Origin: Burkholderia stagnalis
GTDB taxonomy: Bacteria; Pseudomonadota; Gammaproteobacteria; Burkholderiales; Burkholderiaceae
NCBI RefSeq assembly: GCF_902830275.1
Contig: NZ_CADESW010000021.1
Coordinates: forward strand, 79,491 to 143,490
DNA length: 64,000 nucleotides
Reading direction: 5' to 3'
A program made the position numbers and the translations under genes. Below, in pieces: positions 9,297 through 17,328 of the stretch (position 1 is the first letter of the stretch; each line of letters opens with the position of its first letter). Below the pieces are notes generated by a model, which had not been told where the DNA came from, did not search any database, and saw only the letters and a list, made by a program, of their open reading frames with translations.

Positions 9297-9860
9297 ATGA
9301 ATGCACCCCGCCTCGTCGAAATCACGGCCCGCACGCATGACGTCGCGATCGACCTCGTCTACGCGACCGAACGCAACCTGACCGGCAAGGCGATTTACCG
9401 CCGCGCGCATTGCCTGCTGCTCGAGCCGGCCGAAGCGGCGCTGCGCCGCGCGGCCGAGGTCGCCGCGCAGGCGGGCCTGCGGCTGCGAATCTACGACGCG
9501 TATCGCCCGCCGCAGGCGCAGCAGGTGCTGTGGGACTTCCTGCCCGATCCGAACTTCGTCGCCGATCTCGGCCGCGGCTCGAACCACAGCCGCGGCACCG
9601 CGCTCGACCTGACGCTCGCCGGCGCGAACGGCGACGTGCTCGACATGGGCACCGGCTTCGACGAGATGGTGGCCGCGTCCGGCCACTTCCACGCGGGCCT
9701 GCCGGCCGCCGTGCAGCGCAACCGCCTGCTGCTGCTCGGCGTGATGCACGCGGCCGGCTTCGCGCACATCGCGAGCGAATGGTGGCACTACGAACTGCCC
9801 GGCTCGCACGCGCTGCCGCAGATCGACAACGCCGACAGCGGCCCGTGGCGGCTGATGTGA
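9297..9860 (+). CDS. ddpX: D-alanyl-D-alanine dipeptidase, VanX/DdpX family
   Basis: A 187-residue zinc dipeptidase that splits D-Ala-D-Ala into two D-alanines. The family signatures are intact: the metal ligands His97 and Asp104 in SNHSRGTALDL, the catalytic base and third ligand Glu161 and His164 in SEWWHYE, and Arg70 in YDAYRPP, equivalent to the transition-state arginine of VanX. There is no signal peptide, so it acts in the cytoplasm on imported dipeptide, as does E. coli DdpX. The length matches DdpX (about 190 residues). It lies 14 bp after rpiR and 40 bp before the binding-protein gene. There are no VanH or VanA genes nearby, so this is a nutrient-use gene and not a glycopeptide-resistance gene. 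Confidence 0.95.
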   Translation: MNAPRLVEITARTHDVAIDLVYATERNLTGKAIYRRAHCLLLEPAEAALRRAAEVAAQAGLRLRIYDAYRPPQAQQVLWDFLPDPNFVADLGRGSNHSRGTALDLTLAGANGDVLDMGTGFDEMVAASGHFHAGLPAAVQRNRLLLLGVMHAAGFAHIASEWWHYELPGSHALPQIDNADSGPWRLM

Positions 9861-9900
9861 GGCTCGACCCATTTCCCGATGACCCACCGAAGGAGCGCAC

Positions 9901-11496
9901 ATGAAACGTCTGACACCCCGGCTCGTCGCGGCGCTCACCGCATCCGTGCTCGCCGCCGCCCCGCTCGCCGCGCGCGCGGAGACGCCGAAGGACATGTTCG
10001 TGATGGCCACGCTGCTGGACGAATTCACGACGCTCGATCCAGGCGAGATCTACGAGCTGGTGCCGGAGGAATACGTCGCGAACACCTACGACCGCCTGGT
10101 GCGCGTCGACCTGCGCGACCCGTCGACATTCAACGGCGACGTCGCGCAGTCGTGGACCGTGAGCCCCGACGGGCTCACCTACACGTTCAAGCTGCGCCCC
10201 GGCCTCAAGTTCCATTCGGGCAACCCGCTGACCGCCGACGACGTCGCATGGTCGATCCAGCGCACGGTGCTGCTCGACAAGGGCCCGGCCGCGGTGCTGA
10301 CGGGCATCGGCCTCACGAAGGCCAACGTGCTCGCGAACGTGAAGAAGCTCGACGACCAGACCGTGTCCGTCACGACCGACCAGAAGTACGCGCCGACCTT
10401 CGTGCTGAACGTGCTCGGTTCGTGGCCCGCGTCGGTGCTCGACAAGAAGCTGCTGCTGTCGCACCAGCAGGGCAGCGACTTCGGCAACGCATGGCTGAAG
10501 ACCAACGAAGCCGGTTCCGGCGCGTACAGGCTCGTCAAATGGGCGGCCGGCGACAGCCTCGTGCTGCAGCGCTTCGACGGCTACCGGCTGCCGCTTGCGA
10601 TGAAGCGCATCGTGCTGCGCCACGTGCCGGAAGCCGCGAGCCAGCGCCTGCTGCTCGAGAACGGCGACGTCGACGCGGCGCGCGACCTGAGCCCCGACGA
10701 TCTCGCGGCGGTCGTGAAGTCCGGCAAGGCGAAGGTCGCGCCGTCGCCGCAGGCGACGCTGCTGTACCTCGGCCTGAACACGAAGAACCCGACGCTCGCG
10801 AAGCCCGAGGTGCAGGAAGCGCTGAAATGGCTGGTCGACTATTCGGGCATCCAGAACCACGTCGTGAAGACCACCTACAAGGTGCACCAGACCTTCCTGC
10901 CCGACGGCTTCCTCGGCACGCTCGACGCAAAGCCGTACCGGCTCGACGTCGCGAAGGCGAAGGCGCTGCTTGCGAAGGCCGGCGTGCCGAACGGCTTCGC
11001 CGTGACGATGGACGTGCGCAACGACTATCCGTACACCGAAATCGCGCAGGCGGTGCAGGCGAATTTCGCGCAGGCGGGCGTCAAGGTGCAGCTGATCCCG
11101 GGCGACAACAAGCAGACGCTCGCGAAATACCGCGCGCGCCAGCACGACATCTACATCGGCGAATGGTCGGCCGACTACATCGACCCGCACAGCAACGCGC
11201 AGGGTTTCGCGTGGAATCCGGACAATTCCGACAAGTCGAGCTATAAAATGCTCGCTTGGCGCAATCGCTGGGACATTCCGCAGCTGACGAAGGACACCGA
11301 CGCCGCGCTCGCCGAGCCGTCCGCCGCGACGCGCGCGCAGCGCTACCAGACGATGCAGAAGTCGCTGGCCGCGCGCTCGCCGTTCGTGATCATGTTCGAG
11401 AAGGTCGCGCAGGTCGCGACGCGGCCGGGCGTGGGCGGCCTGGACGTCGGGCCGATCAATGATCTCGTGTCGTACCGCAACCTGAAGAAGCAATAA
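9901..11496 (+). CDS. ddpA: D-Ala-D-Ala/dipeptide ABC transporter periplasmic binding protein
   Basis: A 531-residue SBP_bac_5 protein with a Sec signal peptide (MKRLTPRLVAALTASVLAAA, cleavage near ARAE). The start follows GAAGGAG. It captures dipeptides in the periplasm and delivers them to the DdpB/DdpC permease. The operon order ddpX-A-B-C-D-F matches E. coli, which supports the specificity for D-Ala-D-Ala. The protein is strongly similar throughout to the solitary binding protein at 3743-5332, evidence of a relatively recent duplication. The ddpB gene starts 10 bp after the stop. Confidence 0.93.
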   Translation: MKRLTPRLVAALTASVLAAAPLAARAETPKDMFVMATLLDEFTTLDPGEIYELVPEEYVANTYDRLVRVDLRDPSTFNGDVAQSWTVSPDGLTYTFKLRPGLKFHSGNPLTADDVAWSIQRTVLLDKGPAAVLTGIGLTKANVLANVKKLDDQTVSVTTDQKYAPTFVLNVLGSWPASVLDKKLLLSHQQGSDFGNAWLKTNEAGSGAYRLVKWAAGDSLVLQRFDGYRLPLAMKRIVLRHVPEAASQRLLLENGDVDAARDLSPDDLAAVVKSGKAKVAPSPQATLLYLGLNTKNPTLAKPEVQEALKWLVDYSGIQNHVVKTTYKVHQTFLPDGFLGTLDAKPYRLDVAKAKALLAKAGVPNGFAVTMDVRNDYPYTEIAQAVQANFAQAGVKVQLIPGDNKQTLAKYRARQHDIYIGEWSADYIDPHSNAQGFAWNPDNSDKSSYKMLAWRNRWDIPQLTKDTDAALAEPSAATRAQRYQTMQKSLAARSPFVIMFEKVAQVATRPGVGGLDVGPINDLVSYRNLKKQ

Positions 11497-11506
11497 GATT
11501 CACCCC

Positions 11507-12577
11507 ATGTCGACTCCCGCTCCCTCCCTCGAAGCGCTGCGCACGCTGCCCGCGCGGCGCCCGGCCATACGCCGGGCGCTGCGCGTGCTGCGCTGGGCGC
11601 TCACGCTCGCCGTCACGTTCGCCGGACTGCTCGCACTGACCTTCGTGATCGGCCGCAAGGTGCCGATCGACCCGGTGCTCGCGATCCTCGGCGATCGCGC
11701 GTCGGCCGAAGCGTATGCGGCCGAACGCATCGCGCTCGGCCTCGACAAGCCGCTCGCGACGCAATTCCTGATCTACGCGCGCGACGTGCTGCACGGCAAT
11801 CTCGGGATGTCGCTGCTGACGTCGAACCCGGTGCTCGACGACATCAAGCGCGTGTTTCCGGCGACGCTCGAGCTGGCGACGCTCGCGACCCTGATCGGCA
11901 TCGCGATCGGCGTGCCGCTCGGCGTCGTGGCCGCGGTGAAGCACAACCGGCCGATCGATCACGTCGCGCGCTTCGTCGGCCTGATCGGCAGCTCGGTGCC
12001 CGTGTTCTGGCTCGGCCTCATGGGCCTGCTGCTGTTCTACGCGCGGCTGCACTGGGTCGCGGGGCCCGGCCGGCTCGACCCGGTGTTCGACGGGATGGTC
12101 GACACGCGCACCGGCAGCCTGCTGATCGACGCGGCGCTGGCCGGCGAATGGGACGTGTTCCGCAACGCGCTGTCGCACATCGCGCTGCCGGCCACGATCC
12201 TCGGCTACTACTCGGTCGCGTACCTGAGCCGGATGACGCGCTCGTTCATGCTCGACCAGCTGAGCCAGGAATACATCGTCACCGCGCGCGCGAAGGGCTT
12301 GTCCGAGCGCCGCGTGATCTGGCGGCACGCGTTCGGCAACATCGCGGTGCCGCTCCTGACCGTGATCGCGCTCACCTACAGCAACCTGCTCGAAGGCTCG
12401 GTGCTGACCGAGATCGTGTTCGCGTGGCCGGGGCTCGGCTCGTACCTGACGGGCGCGCTGCTGAACGCCGACATGAGCGCGGTGCTCGGCGCGACGCTCG
12501 TGATCGGCGCGATGTTCATCACCGTCAACCTGCTGACCGACGCGCTGTATCGCGTGTTCGATCCGCGCGCACGCTGA
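11507..12577 (+). CDS. ddpB: Dipeptide ABC transporter permease, DppB type
   Basis: A 356-residue inner-membrane permease. It has an N-terminal membrane segment (WALTLAVTFAGLLALTFVIG), the BPD_transp_1 domain, and the EAA loop typical of ABC importers (TARAKGLSERRVIWRHAFGN). It is slightly longer than most DppB proteins (about 340) because of a charged N-terminal extension. It should pair with the DdpC permease. The 66-bp gap to ddpC is the longest inside the operon and holds no terminator-like hairpin. Confidence 0.94.
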   Translation: MSTPAPSLEALRTLPARRPAIRRALRVLRWALTLAVTFAGLLALTFVIGRKVPIDPVLAILGDRASAEAYAAERIALGLDKPLATQFLIYARDVLHGNLGMSLLTSNPVLDDIKRVFPATLELATLATLIGIAIGVPLGVVAAVKHNRPIDHVARFVGLIGSSVPVFWLGLMGLLLFYARLHWVAGPGRLDPVFDGMVDTRTGSLLIDAALAGEWDVFRNALSHIALPATILGYYSVAYLSRMTRSFMLDQLSQEYIVTARAKGLSERRVIWRHAFGNIAVPLLTVIALTYSNLLEGSVLTEIVFAWPGLGSYLTGALLNADMSAVLGATLVIGAMFITVNLLTDALYRVFDPRAR

Positions 12578-12643
12578 GGGCCGCGCCGACATGTCCGCTT
12601 CATCGCTTCTTCCCGCCCGCTTCACGCCAAAGGCCGCCCGCTC

Positions 12644-13564
12644 ATGACCACGAATGCAGCACGCCCCACCCTGCGCGCGTGGCTCCTGTCCGACGCGCCC
12701 GCGTCGCGCTCGCAGGCCGCGCTCGGCCTCGCGTACCGCCGCTGGCGCCGGTTCGCCGCGAATCCGCTCAACCTGCTCGGGCTCGCGATCCTCGTCGCGC
12801 TGGTCGCGGTCGCGCTCGCCGGCCCGCTGATCACGCCGCACGACCCGCTGCGGCAGGTGCTCGCCGACCGCCTGCTGCCGCCCGGCTCGCCGTCGCACTG
12901 GCTCGGCACCGACCAGCTCGGCCGCGACATCCTCTCGCGCCTGATCGGCGGCGCGCGCCTGACGCTCGGCATCGCCATGCTCGTCGTGGTGCTCGTCGTG
13001 CCGGTCGGGCTCGCGATCGGCACGACCGCCGGCTACGTCGGCGGCTTCGTCGACAGCGTGCTGATGCGCATCACCGACGTCGCGCTCGCGTTCCCGAAGA
13101 TCGTGCTCGCGCTTGCATTCGCGGCCGCGCTCGGGCCCGGCGTGATCAACGCGGTCGTCGCGATCTCGATCACCGCGTGGCCCGCGTATGCGCGCCTCGC
13201 GCGCGCCGAGACGATCCGCATCGCGCAGGCCGACTACATCCACGCCGCGCGGCTGCAGGGCGCGTCGGGCCCGCGCATCCTGCTGCGCTACATCGTGCCG
13301 CTCTGCATGTCGTCGGTGATCGTGCGCGCGACGCTCGACATGGCGGGCATTATCCTGACCGTCGCAGGCCTCGGCTTCCTCGGCCTCGGCGCGCAGCCGC
13401 CGAGCCCGGAATGGGGCTTCATGGTCGCGTCGGGCCGCAACGTGCTGCTCGACGCGTGGTGGGTGGCGACGCTGCCCGGTGCGGCGATCCTGCTCGTCAG
13501 CCTCGCATTCAACCTGCTCGGCGACGGGCTGCGCGACGTCTTCGATCCGCGCCATGGAGCGTGA
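12644..13564 (+). CDS. ddpC: Dipeptide ABC transporter permease, DppC type
   Basis: A 306-residue permease with the N-terminal OppC_N segment (PLNLLGLAILVALVAVALAG) followed by the conserved HWLGTDQLGRDILSRLIGGA motif of DppC/OppC proteins. The EAA loop is HAARLQGASGPRILLRYIVP. It forms the second half of the membrane channel with DdpB. The next gene, ddpD, starts 2 bp after its stop, indicating translational coupling. Confidence 0.94.
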   Translation: MTTNAARPTLRAWLLSDAPASRSQAALGLAYRRWRRFAANPLNLLGLAILVALVAVALAGPLITPHDPLRQVLADRLLPPGSPSHWLGTDQLGRDILSRLIGGARLTLGIAMLVVVLVVPVGLAIGTTAGYVGGFVDSVLMRITDVALAFPKIVLALAFAAALGPGVINAVVAISITAWPAYARLARAETIRIAQADYIHAARLQGASGPRILLRYIVPLCMSSVIVRATLDMAGIILTVAGLGFLGLGAQPPSPEWGFMVASGRNVLLDAWWVATLPGAAILLVSLAFNLLGDGLRDVFDPRHGA

Positions 13565-13565
13565 C

Positions 13566-14462
13566 ATGACCGCCCCCCACACCAACCACACGAACGCGCC
13601 GCTGTGCGAGATCGACGGGCTGAAGATCGGCTTTCGCGGCCACGACGGCACGGTGTCGGACGCCGTGCGCGACCTGTCGCTCACGCTCGCGCCGGGCGAA
13701 CGGCTCGGCATCGTCGGCGAGTCGGGTTCCGGCAAGTCGCTCACGGGCCGCGCGCTGCTCGGCCTGCTGCCCGACGCCGCGCAGTGGTCCGCGCGCACGC
13801 TGCGCTTCGCGGGCCACGACCTGCTCGCGATGTCGCCGCGCGAGCGCCGGCGGCTGTGCGGCAGCCAGATCGGGATGATCCTGCAGGATCCGAAGTATTC
13901 GCTGAACCCGGTGATGACGATCGCCAAGCAGATGGGCGAGGCGTTCCGGCTGCGCGAGCCGGGGCTGCGCGGCCGCGCGCTGCGCGCGCGCATCGTCGAC
14001 GCGCTCGCGGCCGTGCAGATCCGCGACCCGGCGCGCGTCGCCGACGCGTATCCGCACGAGCTGTCGGGCGGCATGGGCCAGCGCGTGATGATCGCGATGA
14101 TGGTGTCGACCGGCCCGCGCCTCTTGATCGCCGACGAGCCGACCTCGGCGCTCGACGTCGCGGTGTCGATGCAGGTGCTCGCGGTGCTCGACGCGATGAT
14201 CGCGCGGCACGGCACCGGCCTGATGTTCATCAGCCACGACCTGCCGCTCGTGATGTCGTTCTGCGATCGCGTCGCGGTGATGTACGCGGGGCGCGTCGTC
14301 GAGACCTGCGCGGCGCGCGACCTGCGGCACGCGACGCACCCTTATACGCGCGGTCTGCTCGCGGCCAACCCGCCGCTGCGCAACCCGCCCGACGAGCTGC
14401 CGGTGCTGCAGCGCGACCCGGCCTGGCTCGGCATCGCACCGCAACAGGAGGCCGCCCGATGA
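13566..14462 (+). CDS. ddpD: Dipeptide ABC transporter ATP-binding subunit, DppD type
   Basis: A 298-residue ATPase with a complete set of motifs: Walker A GESGSGKS, Q-loop LQDPKYSLNP, signature LSGGMGQRV, Walker B LLIADEPTSALDV and switch His in FISHDLP. The C-terminus keeps part of the oligopeptide-transporter extension (HPYTRGLLAANPPL) but is shorter than the usual ~325-residue subunit. The chosen ATG at 13566 follows GGAG by five bases; an in-frame ATG at 13554 overlapping ddpC is an alternative. The stop overlaps the ddpF start (ATGA). Confidence 0.94.
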   Translation: MTAPHTNHTNAPLCEIDGLKIGFRGHDGTVSDAVRDLSLTLAPGERLGIVGESGSGKSLTGRALLGLLPDAAQWSARTLRFAGHDLLAMSPRERRRLCGSQIGMILQDPKYSLNPVMTIAKQMGEAFRLREPGLRGRALRARIVDALAAVQIRDPARVADAYPHELSGGMGQRVMIAMMVSTGPRLLIADEPTSALDVAVSMQVLAVLDAMIARHGTGLMFISHDLPLVMSFCDRVAVMYAGRVVETCAARDLRHATHPYTRGLLAANPPLRNPPDELPVLQRDPAWLGIAPQQEAAR

Positions 14463-15235
14463 TCGACGTCGACCACGTTTCGATCCGTTTTCCGACCCGC
14501 ACCGGCCACGTCGACGCGGTGCGCGACGCGAGCTTCGCGGTGCGCGACGGCGAGGTGTTCGGCCTCGTCGGCGAATCGGGTTCCGGCAAGTCGACGCTGC
14601 TGCGCGCGCTCACCGGGCTCGTGCCGCTCGCGTCGGGCAGCCTGTCGATCGACGGCCGGCCGATCGGCGGGAAGCTTGACCGCGCGTTCCGCCGCCAGGT
14701 GCAGATGGTGTTCCAGGATCCGTACGCGTCGCTGCATCCGCGCTTCACGATCGACCAGACGCTGCGCGAGCCGCTGGCGATCCACGGGATCAGCGACGCC
14801 GACGCGCGCATCGCCCGCGCGCTCGCCGAAGTCGGGCTCGGGCCCGCGTTCCGCTTCCGCTATCCGCACCAGCTGTCGGGCGGCCAGCGGCAGCGCGTCG
14901 CGATCGCGCGCGCGCTGATCGTCGAGCCGCGCGTGCTGCTGCTCGACGAGCCGACGTCCGCGCTCGATGTGTCGGTGCAGGCCGAGATCCTGAACCTGCT
15001 GCGCCGCCTGCATCGCGAGCGCGCGCTGACGATGATCCTCGTCAGCCACAACCTCGCGGTGGTCGGTTTCCTGTGCCAGCGCGTCGCGGTGATGCAGCAC
15101 GGCGAGATCGTCGAGCTGCTCGGCGTCGAGGACGTGCGGGCCGGCCAGGTTGCGCGCGACTACACGCGCTCGCTGCTGCGCGCGACCGAAGGCTACCGCC
15201 GGCTCGACCCGGCGCTCGACGCGCCCGCCGCCTGA
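14459..15235 (+). CDS. ddpF: Dipeptide ABC transporter ATP-binding subunit, DppF type
   Basis: A 258-residue ATPase: Walker A GESGSGKST, Q-loop FQDPYASLHP, signature LSGGQRQRV, Walker B VLLLDEPTSALDV and switch His in LVSHNLA. It is shorter than E. coli DdpF (about 308 residues) because the C-terminal extension is nearly absent. Its ATG overlaps the ddpD stop by four bases, so the two ATPases are probably made in equal amounts and form a heterodimer. It is the last gene of the rpiR-ddpXABCDF run. Confidence 0.94.
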   Translation: MIDVDHVSIRFPTRTGHVDAVRDASFAVRDGEVFGLVGESGSGKSTLLRALTGLVPLASGSLSIDGRPIGGKLDRAFRRQVQMVFQDPYASLHPRFTIDQTLREPLAIHGISDADARIARALAEVGLGPAFRFRYPHQLSGGQRQRVAIARALIVEPRVLLLDEPTSALDVSVQAEILNLLRRLHRERALTMILVSHNLAVVGFLCQRVAVMQHGEIVELLGVEDVRAGQVARDYTRSLLRATEGYRRLDPALDAPAA

Positions 15236-15261
15236 CATCGCGGCGGCCTGACATCGCGGCG
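15230..15261. repeat. 16-bp perfect tandem duplication at the ddpF stop codon
   Basis: GCCTGACATCGCGGCG occurs at 15230-15245 and again at 15246-15261. The first copy contains the ddpF stop codon. It looks like a simple slippage duplication. Confidence 0.85.
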
Positions 15262-15362
15262 ACGTGTCGGCATGCGAAACTTCACGCGCGGCGGGCTGCG
15301 CGGAACCCTTGCGCGGCACGCCGGTCCATGCAACATTCATCCATCAACGAACAGGAGGGCTC

Positions 15363-15617
15363 ATGCTGCATTTCATCGAAACCCTGGTGGTCGGGCTGAT
15401 CGTCGGCCTGCTCGCTCGCGCGCTGAAGCCGGGCGACGACAAGATGGGGCTGGTGTTGACGTCCGTCGTCGGCATCGTCGGCTCGCTGATCGCGGGCTAC
15501 GTCGGCCGCGCCGCGGGCTGGTACGCGCCGGGCCAGGGCGCAGGCTGGATCGCGTCGATCATCGGCGCGATCGTGCTGCTGGTCATCGTCGGCGCGATTC
15601 GCAAGCGCGCCGCCTGA
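15363..15617 (+). CDS. GlsB/YeaQ/YmgE-family small membrane protein
   Basis: An 84-residue protein with two to three hydrophobic glycine-rich helices (ETLVVGLIVGLLARALKPGD, then GLVLTSVVGIVGSLIAGYVG and WIASIIGAIVLLVIVGAIRK). The pattern of short glycine-zipper helices and the basic C-terminus match the transglycosylase-associated / GlsB family, which is often induced by envelope or general stress. A strong ACAGGAGGG ribosome binding site precedes the ATG, and a strong terminator follows, so it is a single-gene unit. Confidence 0.9.
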   Translation: MLHFIETLVVGLIVGLLARALKPGDDKMGLVLTSVVGIVGSLIAGYVGRAAGWYAPGQGAGWIASIIGAIVLLVIVGAIRKRAA

Positions 15618-15642
15618 ACCTGCGCTTTCCGCGTCACCCGTC

Positions 15643-15674
15643 AAAACGGCCGCTCGTCACTGAGCGGCCGTTTT
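15643..15674 (+). terminator. Rho-independent terminator
   Basis: AAAACGGCCGCTC (15643-15655) pairs perfectly with GAGCGGCCGTTTT (15662-15674) around a 6-nt loop. The stem ends in a T-run on the plus strand. It lies 26 bp after the GlsB-like gene. Confidence 0.9.
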
Positions 15675-15776
15675 GCATTCCGGACGATGCCGCGCATCGC
15701 GCGCGGCTTTCACGATCCTGTCGCACCGGTATTACCCCCAACTTGCGATAGCGCAGACGCGGCATATATTGAATCG

Positions 15777-15794
15777 AACGATATCGATATCGTT
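15777..15794. promoter_or_regulatory. 18-bp perfect palindrome in AT-rich leader, operator candidate
   Basis: AACGATATC is followed immediately by its reverse complement GATATCGTT. It lies in an unusually AT-rich tract (15770-15850) about 135 bp upstream of the exported fimbrial-like gene. A perfect palindrome of this length is typical of an operator for a dimeric regulator. The regulator is unknown. Confidence 0.5.
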
Positions 15795-15929
15795 TGATTA
15801 TTCGTTTTATTTTTCATTTTCCATTCAAGAGATCCAATGCATTTGCCGTTTACGCACCTAGCACCGCAGCGTTGACGGACTGCCACTCGAGCGGCCCCGC
15901 TGCGACACGCGTCCTCTCTGGAGCCTGTC

Positions 15930-16265
15930 ATGAAGCATCGCGCAATCGCCGCCTCGTTCGTTCTGGCTGCCTCGCTTCTGGCCACATCCTCGCCCTTTGC
16001 CGCCGGCGCGTCCGGCATCATCCAGTTCACCGGCATGATCGTCGAGCCGCCGTGCTCGTTCGCGCTCGATGCGGCGGTCGGGGTGCCCGCAAGCGTGCGC
16101 CCCGACTGCCCGCGCCCCACGTCCGGACAGATCGCATTCGTCGACGCCGCGAGCCTGCAGGCAGTCAAGACAACGACCTTTACGCAAGCTTCCCGCGCAA
16201 TCGTTTTACCGAAACGTGCGGGCAACGCTCAAGCGCCAATGATCGCGATCGTGACGTATCAGTAA
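15930..16265 (+). CDS. Exported protein resembling a truncated fimbrial subunit
   Basis: A 111-residue protein with a Sec signal peptide (MKHRAIAASFVLAASLLATS, cleavage after FAAGA or nearby). The mature N-terminus SGIIQFTGMIVEPPC follows the G-x-I-x-F-x-G-x-I pattern of type 1 fimbrial subunits. The two cysteines, in EPPCSF and PDCPR, could form the usual disulfide. It is shorter than a normal pilin (about 150-180) and lacks the long C-terminal strand region. No chaperone or usher gene is nearby, so this may be a stand-alone relative or a truncated gene. Confidence 0.65.
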   Translation: MKHRAIAASFVLAASLLATSSPFAAGASGIIQFTGMIVEPPCSFALDAAVGVPASVRPDCPRPTSGQIAFVDAASLQAVKTTTFTQASRAIVLPKRAGNAQAPMIAIVTYQ

Positions 16266-16322
16266 CACCGGCCGCCGGCGCGGCGCGCAGCGGGTTCGAC
16301 ACGCCTTCGACGCCGTCGCGCG

Positions 16323-17195
16323 TCAGTCGCGATGGCGCGCGATCCAGTCGCTGAACGCGCGGATCTTCTGCTGGCTGCCGAGGTTCTCGGGATACACGAA
16401 GAAATAGCGCGCGCCGGTTTCGAGCACGACGTCGAACGGGCGTTCGAGCCGTCGCGCGCTGACGTCGTCCTCGACGAGCGTGACGTCGCCGATCGCGACG
16501 CCGAAGCCCTGCATCGCCGCGTTCGTCGCGAGATCGAGCGTGTCGAAGCTCGGCCCGCGCTCGGGGTCGATCGCGCGCGCGCCCGCGTGATCGAGCCACG
16601 CTCGCCAGTCGCGATGGTCGCGCGTCGGATGCAGCAGCGTATGGCGCGCGAGATCGCCGACTTCATCGAGCGGCGACGCCTGCCGCAGCTCGGGCGCGCA
16701 CACGGGCGTCAGCCGCTCGTCGAACAGCGGCAGCGCGACGACGCCCGCGCCCGGAGAAGTGCCGTAGACGATCGCTGCATCGAACGGTTCGGTTGCGAAG
16801 TCGACGACGTGCTGCCATGCGGTCGTGATCTGCACGTGCAGATCGGGATGCTCGCCCTGGAAGCGCATGATCCGCGGCAGCATCCAGCGCATCACGCAAG
16901 TCGGCACCTTCAGCGCGAGGTCGGTGCGCTGGCGCGTGAGCCGCATCGAGATGTCCTCGATCCGCGCGAAGCTCTCGTTGACGACCGGCAGCAGCTGCTC
17001 GCCCTCTGCCGTCAGCGTGAGCCCCTTCGCATGCCGCTTGAACAGCGGGAAACCGTAATGCGCCTCGAGCGTCTGGATCTGCCGGCTCACCGCGCCCTGC
17101 GTGATGCACAGCTGCTCGGCCGCGCGCGTGAAACTGCGGTGGCGGGCGACCGTCGAGAAGATCTGCAACGCGTGCAGGGGCGGAAGTCGGCGCAT
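16323..17195 (-). CDS. LysR-family regulator, GcvA-like
   Basis: A 290-residue LysR protein. The N-terminus LPPLHALQIFSTVARHRSFT and the helix-turn-helix ITQGAVSRQIQTLEAHYGFP are typical of the GcvA/AmpR branch. The start at 17195 (MRRLPPL) matches the usual family start; the frame extends upstream but with an atypical Arg-rich segment. It is 133 bp downstream of the beta-lactamase homologue on the same strand, not divergent from it. This differs from the penR-penA arrangement known in Burkholderia, so I do not call it PenR. Confidence 0.88.
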   Translation of the reverse strand: MRRLPPLHALQIFSTVARHRSFTRAAEQLCITQGAVSRQIQTLEAHYGFPLFKRHAKGLTLTAEGEQLLPVVNESFARIEDISMRLTRQRTDLALKVPTCVMRWMLPRIMRFQGEHPDLHVQITTAWQHVVDFATEPFDAAIVYGTSPGAGVVALPLFDERLTPVCAPELRQASPLDEVGDLARHTLLHPTRDHRDWRAWLDHAGARAIDPERGPSFDTLDLATNAAMQGFGVAIGDVTLVEDDVSARRLERPFDVVLETGARYFFVYPENLGSQQKIRAFSDWIARHRD

Positions 17196-17328
17196 GGCAA
17201 GGCGAAGTGAGCGATGAAAACGCGCGCGCCGTCGGCGCGCGCAGACCGACACGATAAGCGAAACGCCGGCTTTGCGCGAGGCGGCGCGGCCGGTGGACCA
17301 GCGGCATCAGCCGAACATCACATGAACG

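Noticed and set aside
9297..9860. A vancomycin-resistance (vanHAX-like) locus
   Set aside because: VanX-type dipeptidase is present, but no VanH or VanA ligase genes; the ABC transporter context indicates dipeptide nutrition.
11456..14230. A 900-codon open frame on the minus strand opposite ddpB-ddpD
   Set aside because: It is an antisense shadow of GC-rich genes, with Arg/His/Asp-rich composition, no domain resemblance and no ribosome binding site; the plus-strand genes have complete ABC transporter motifs.
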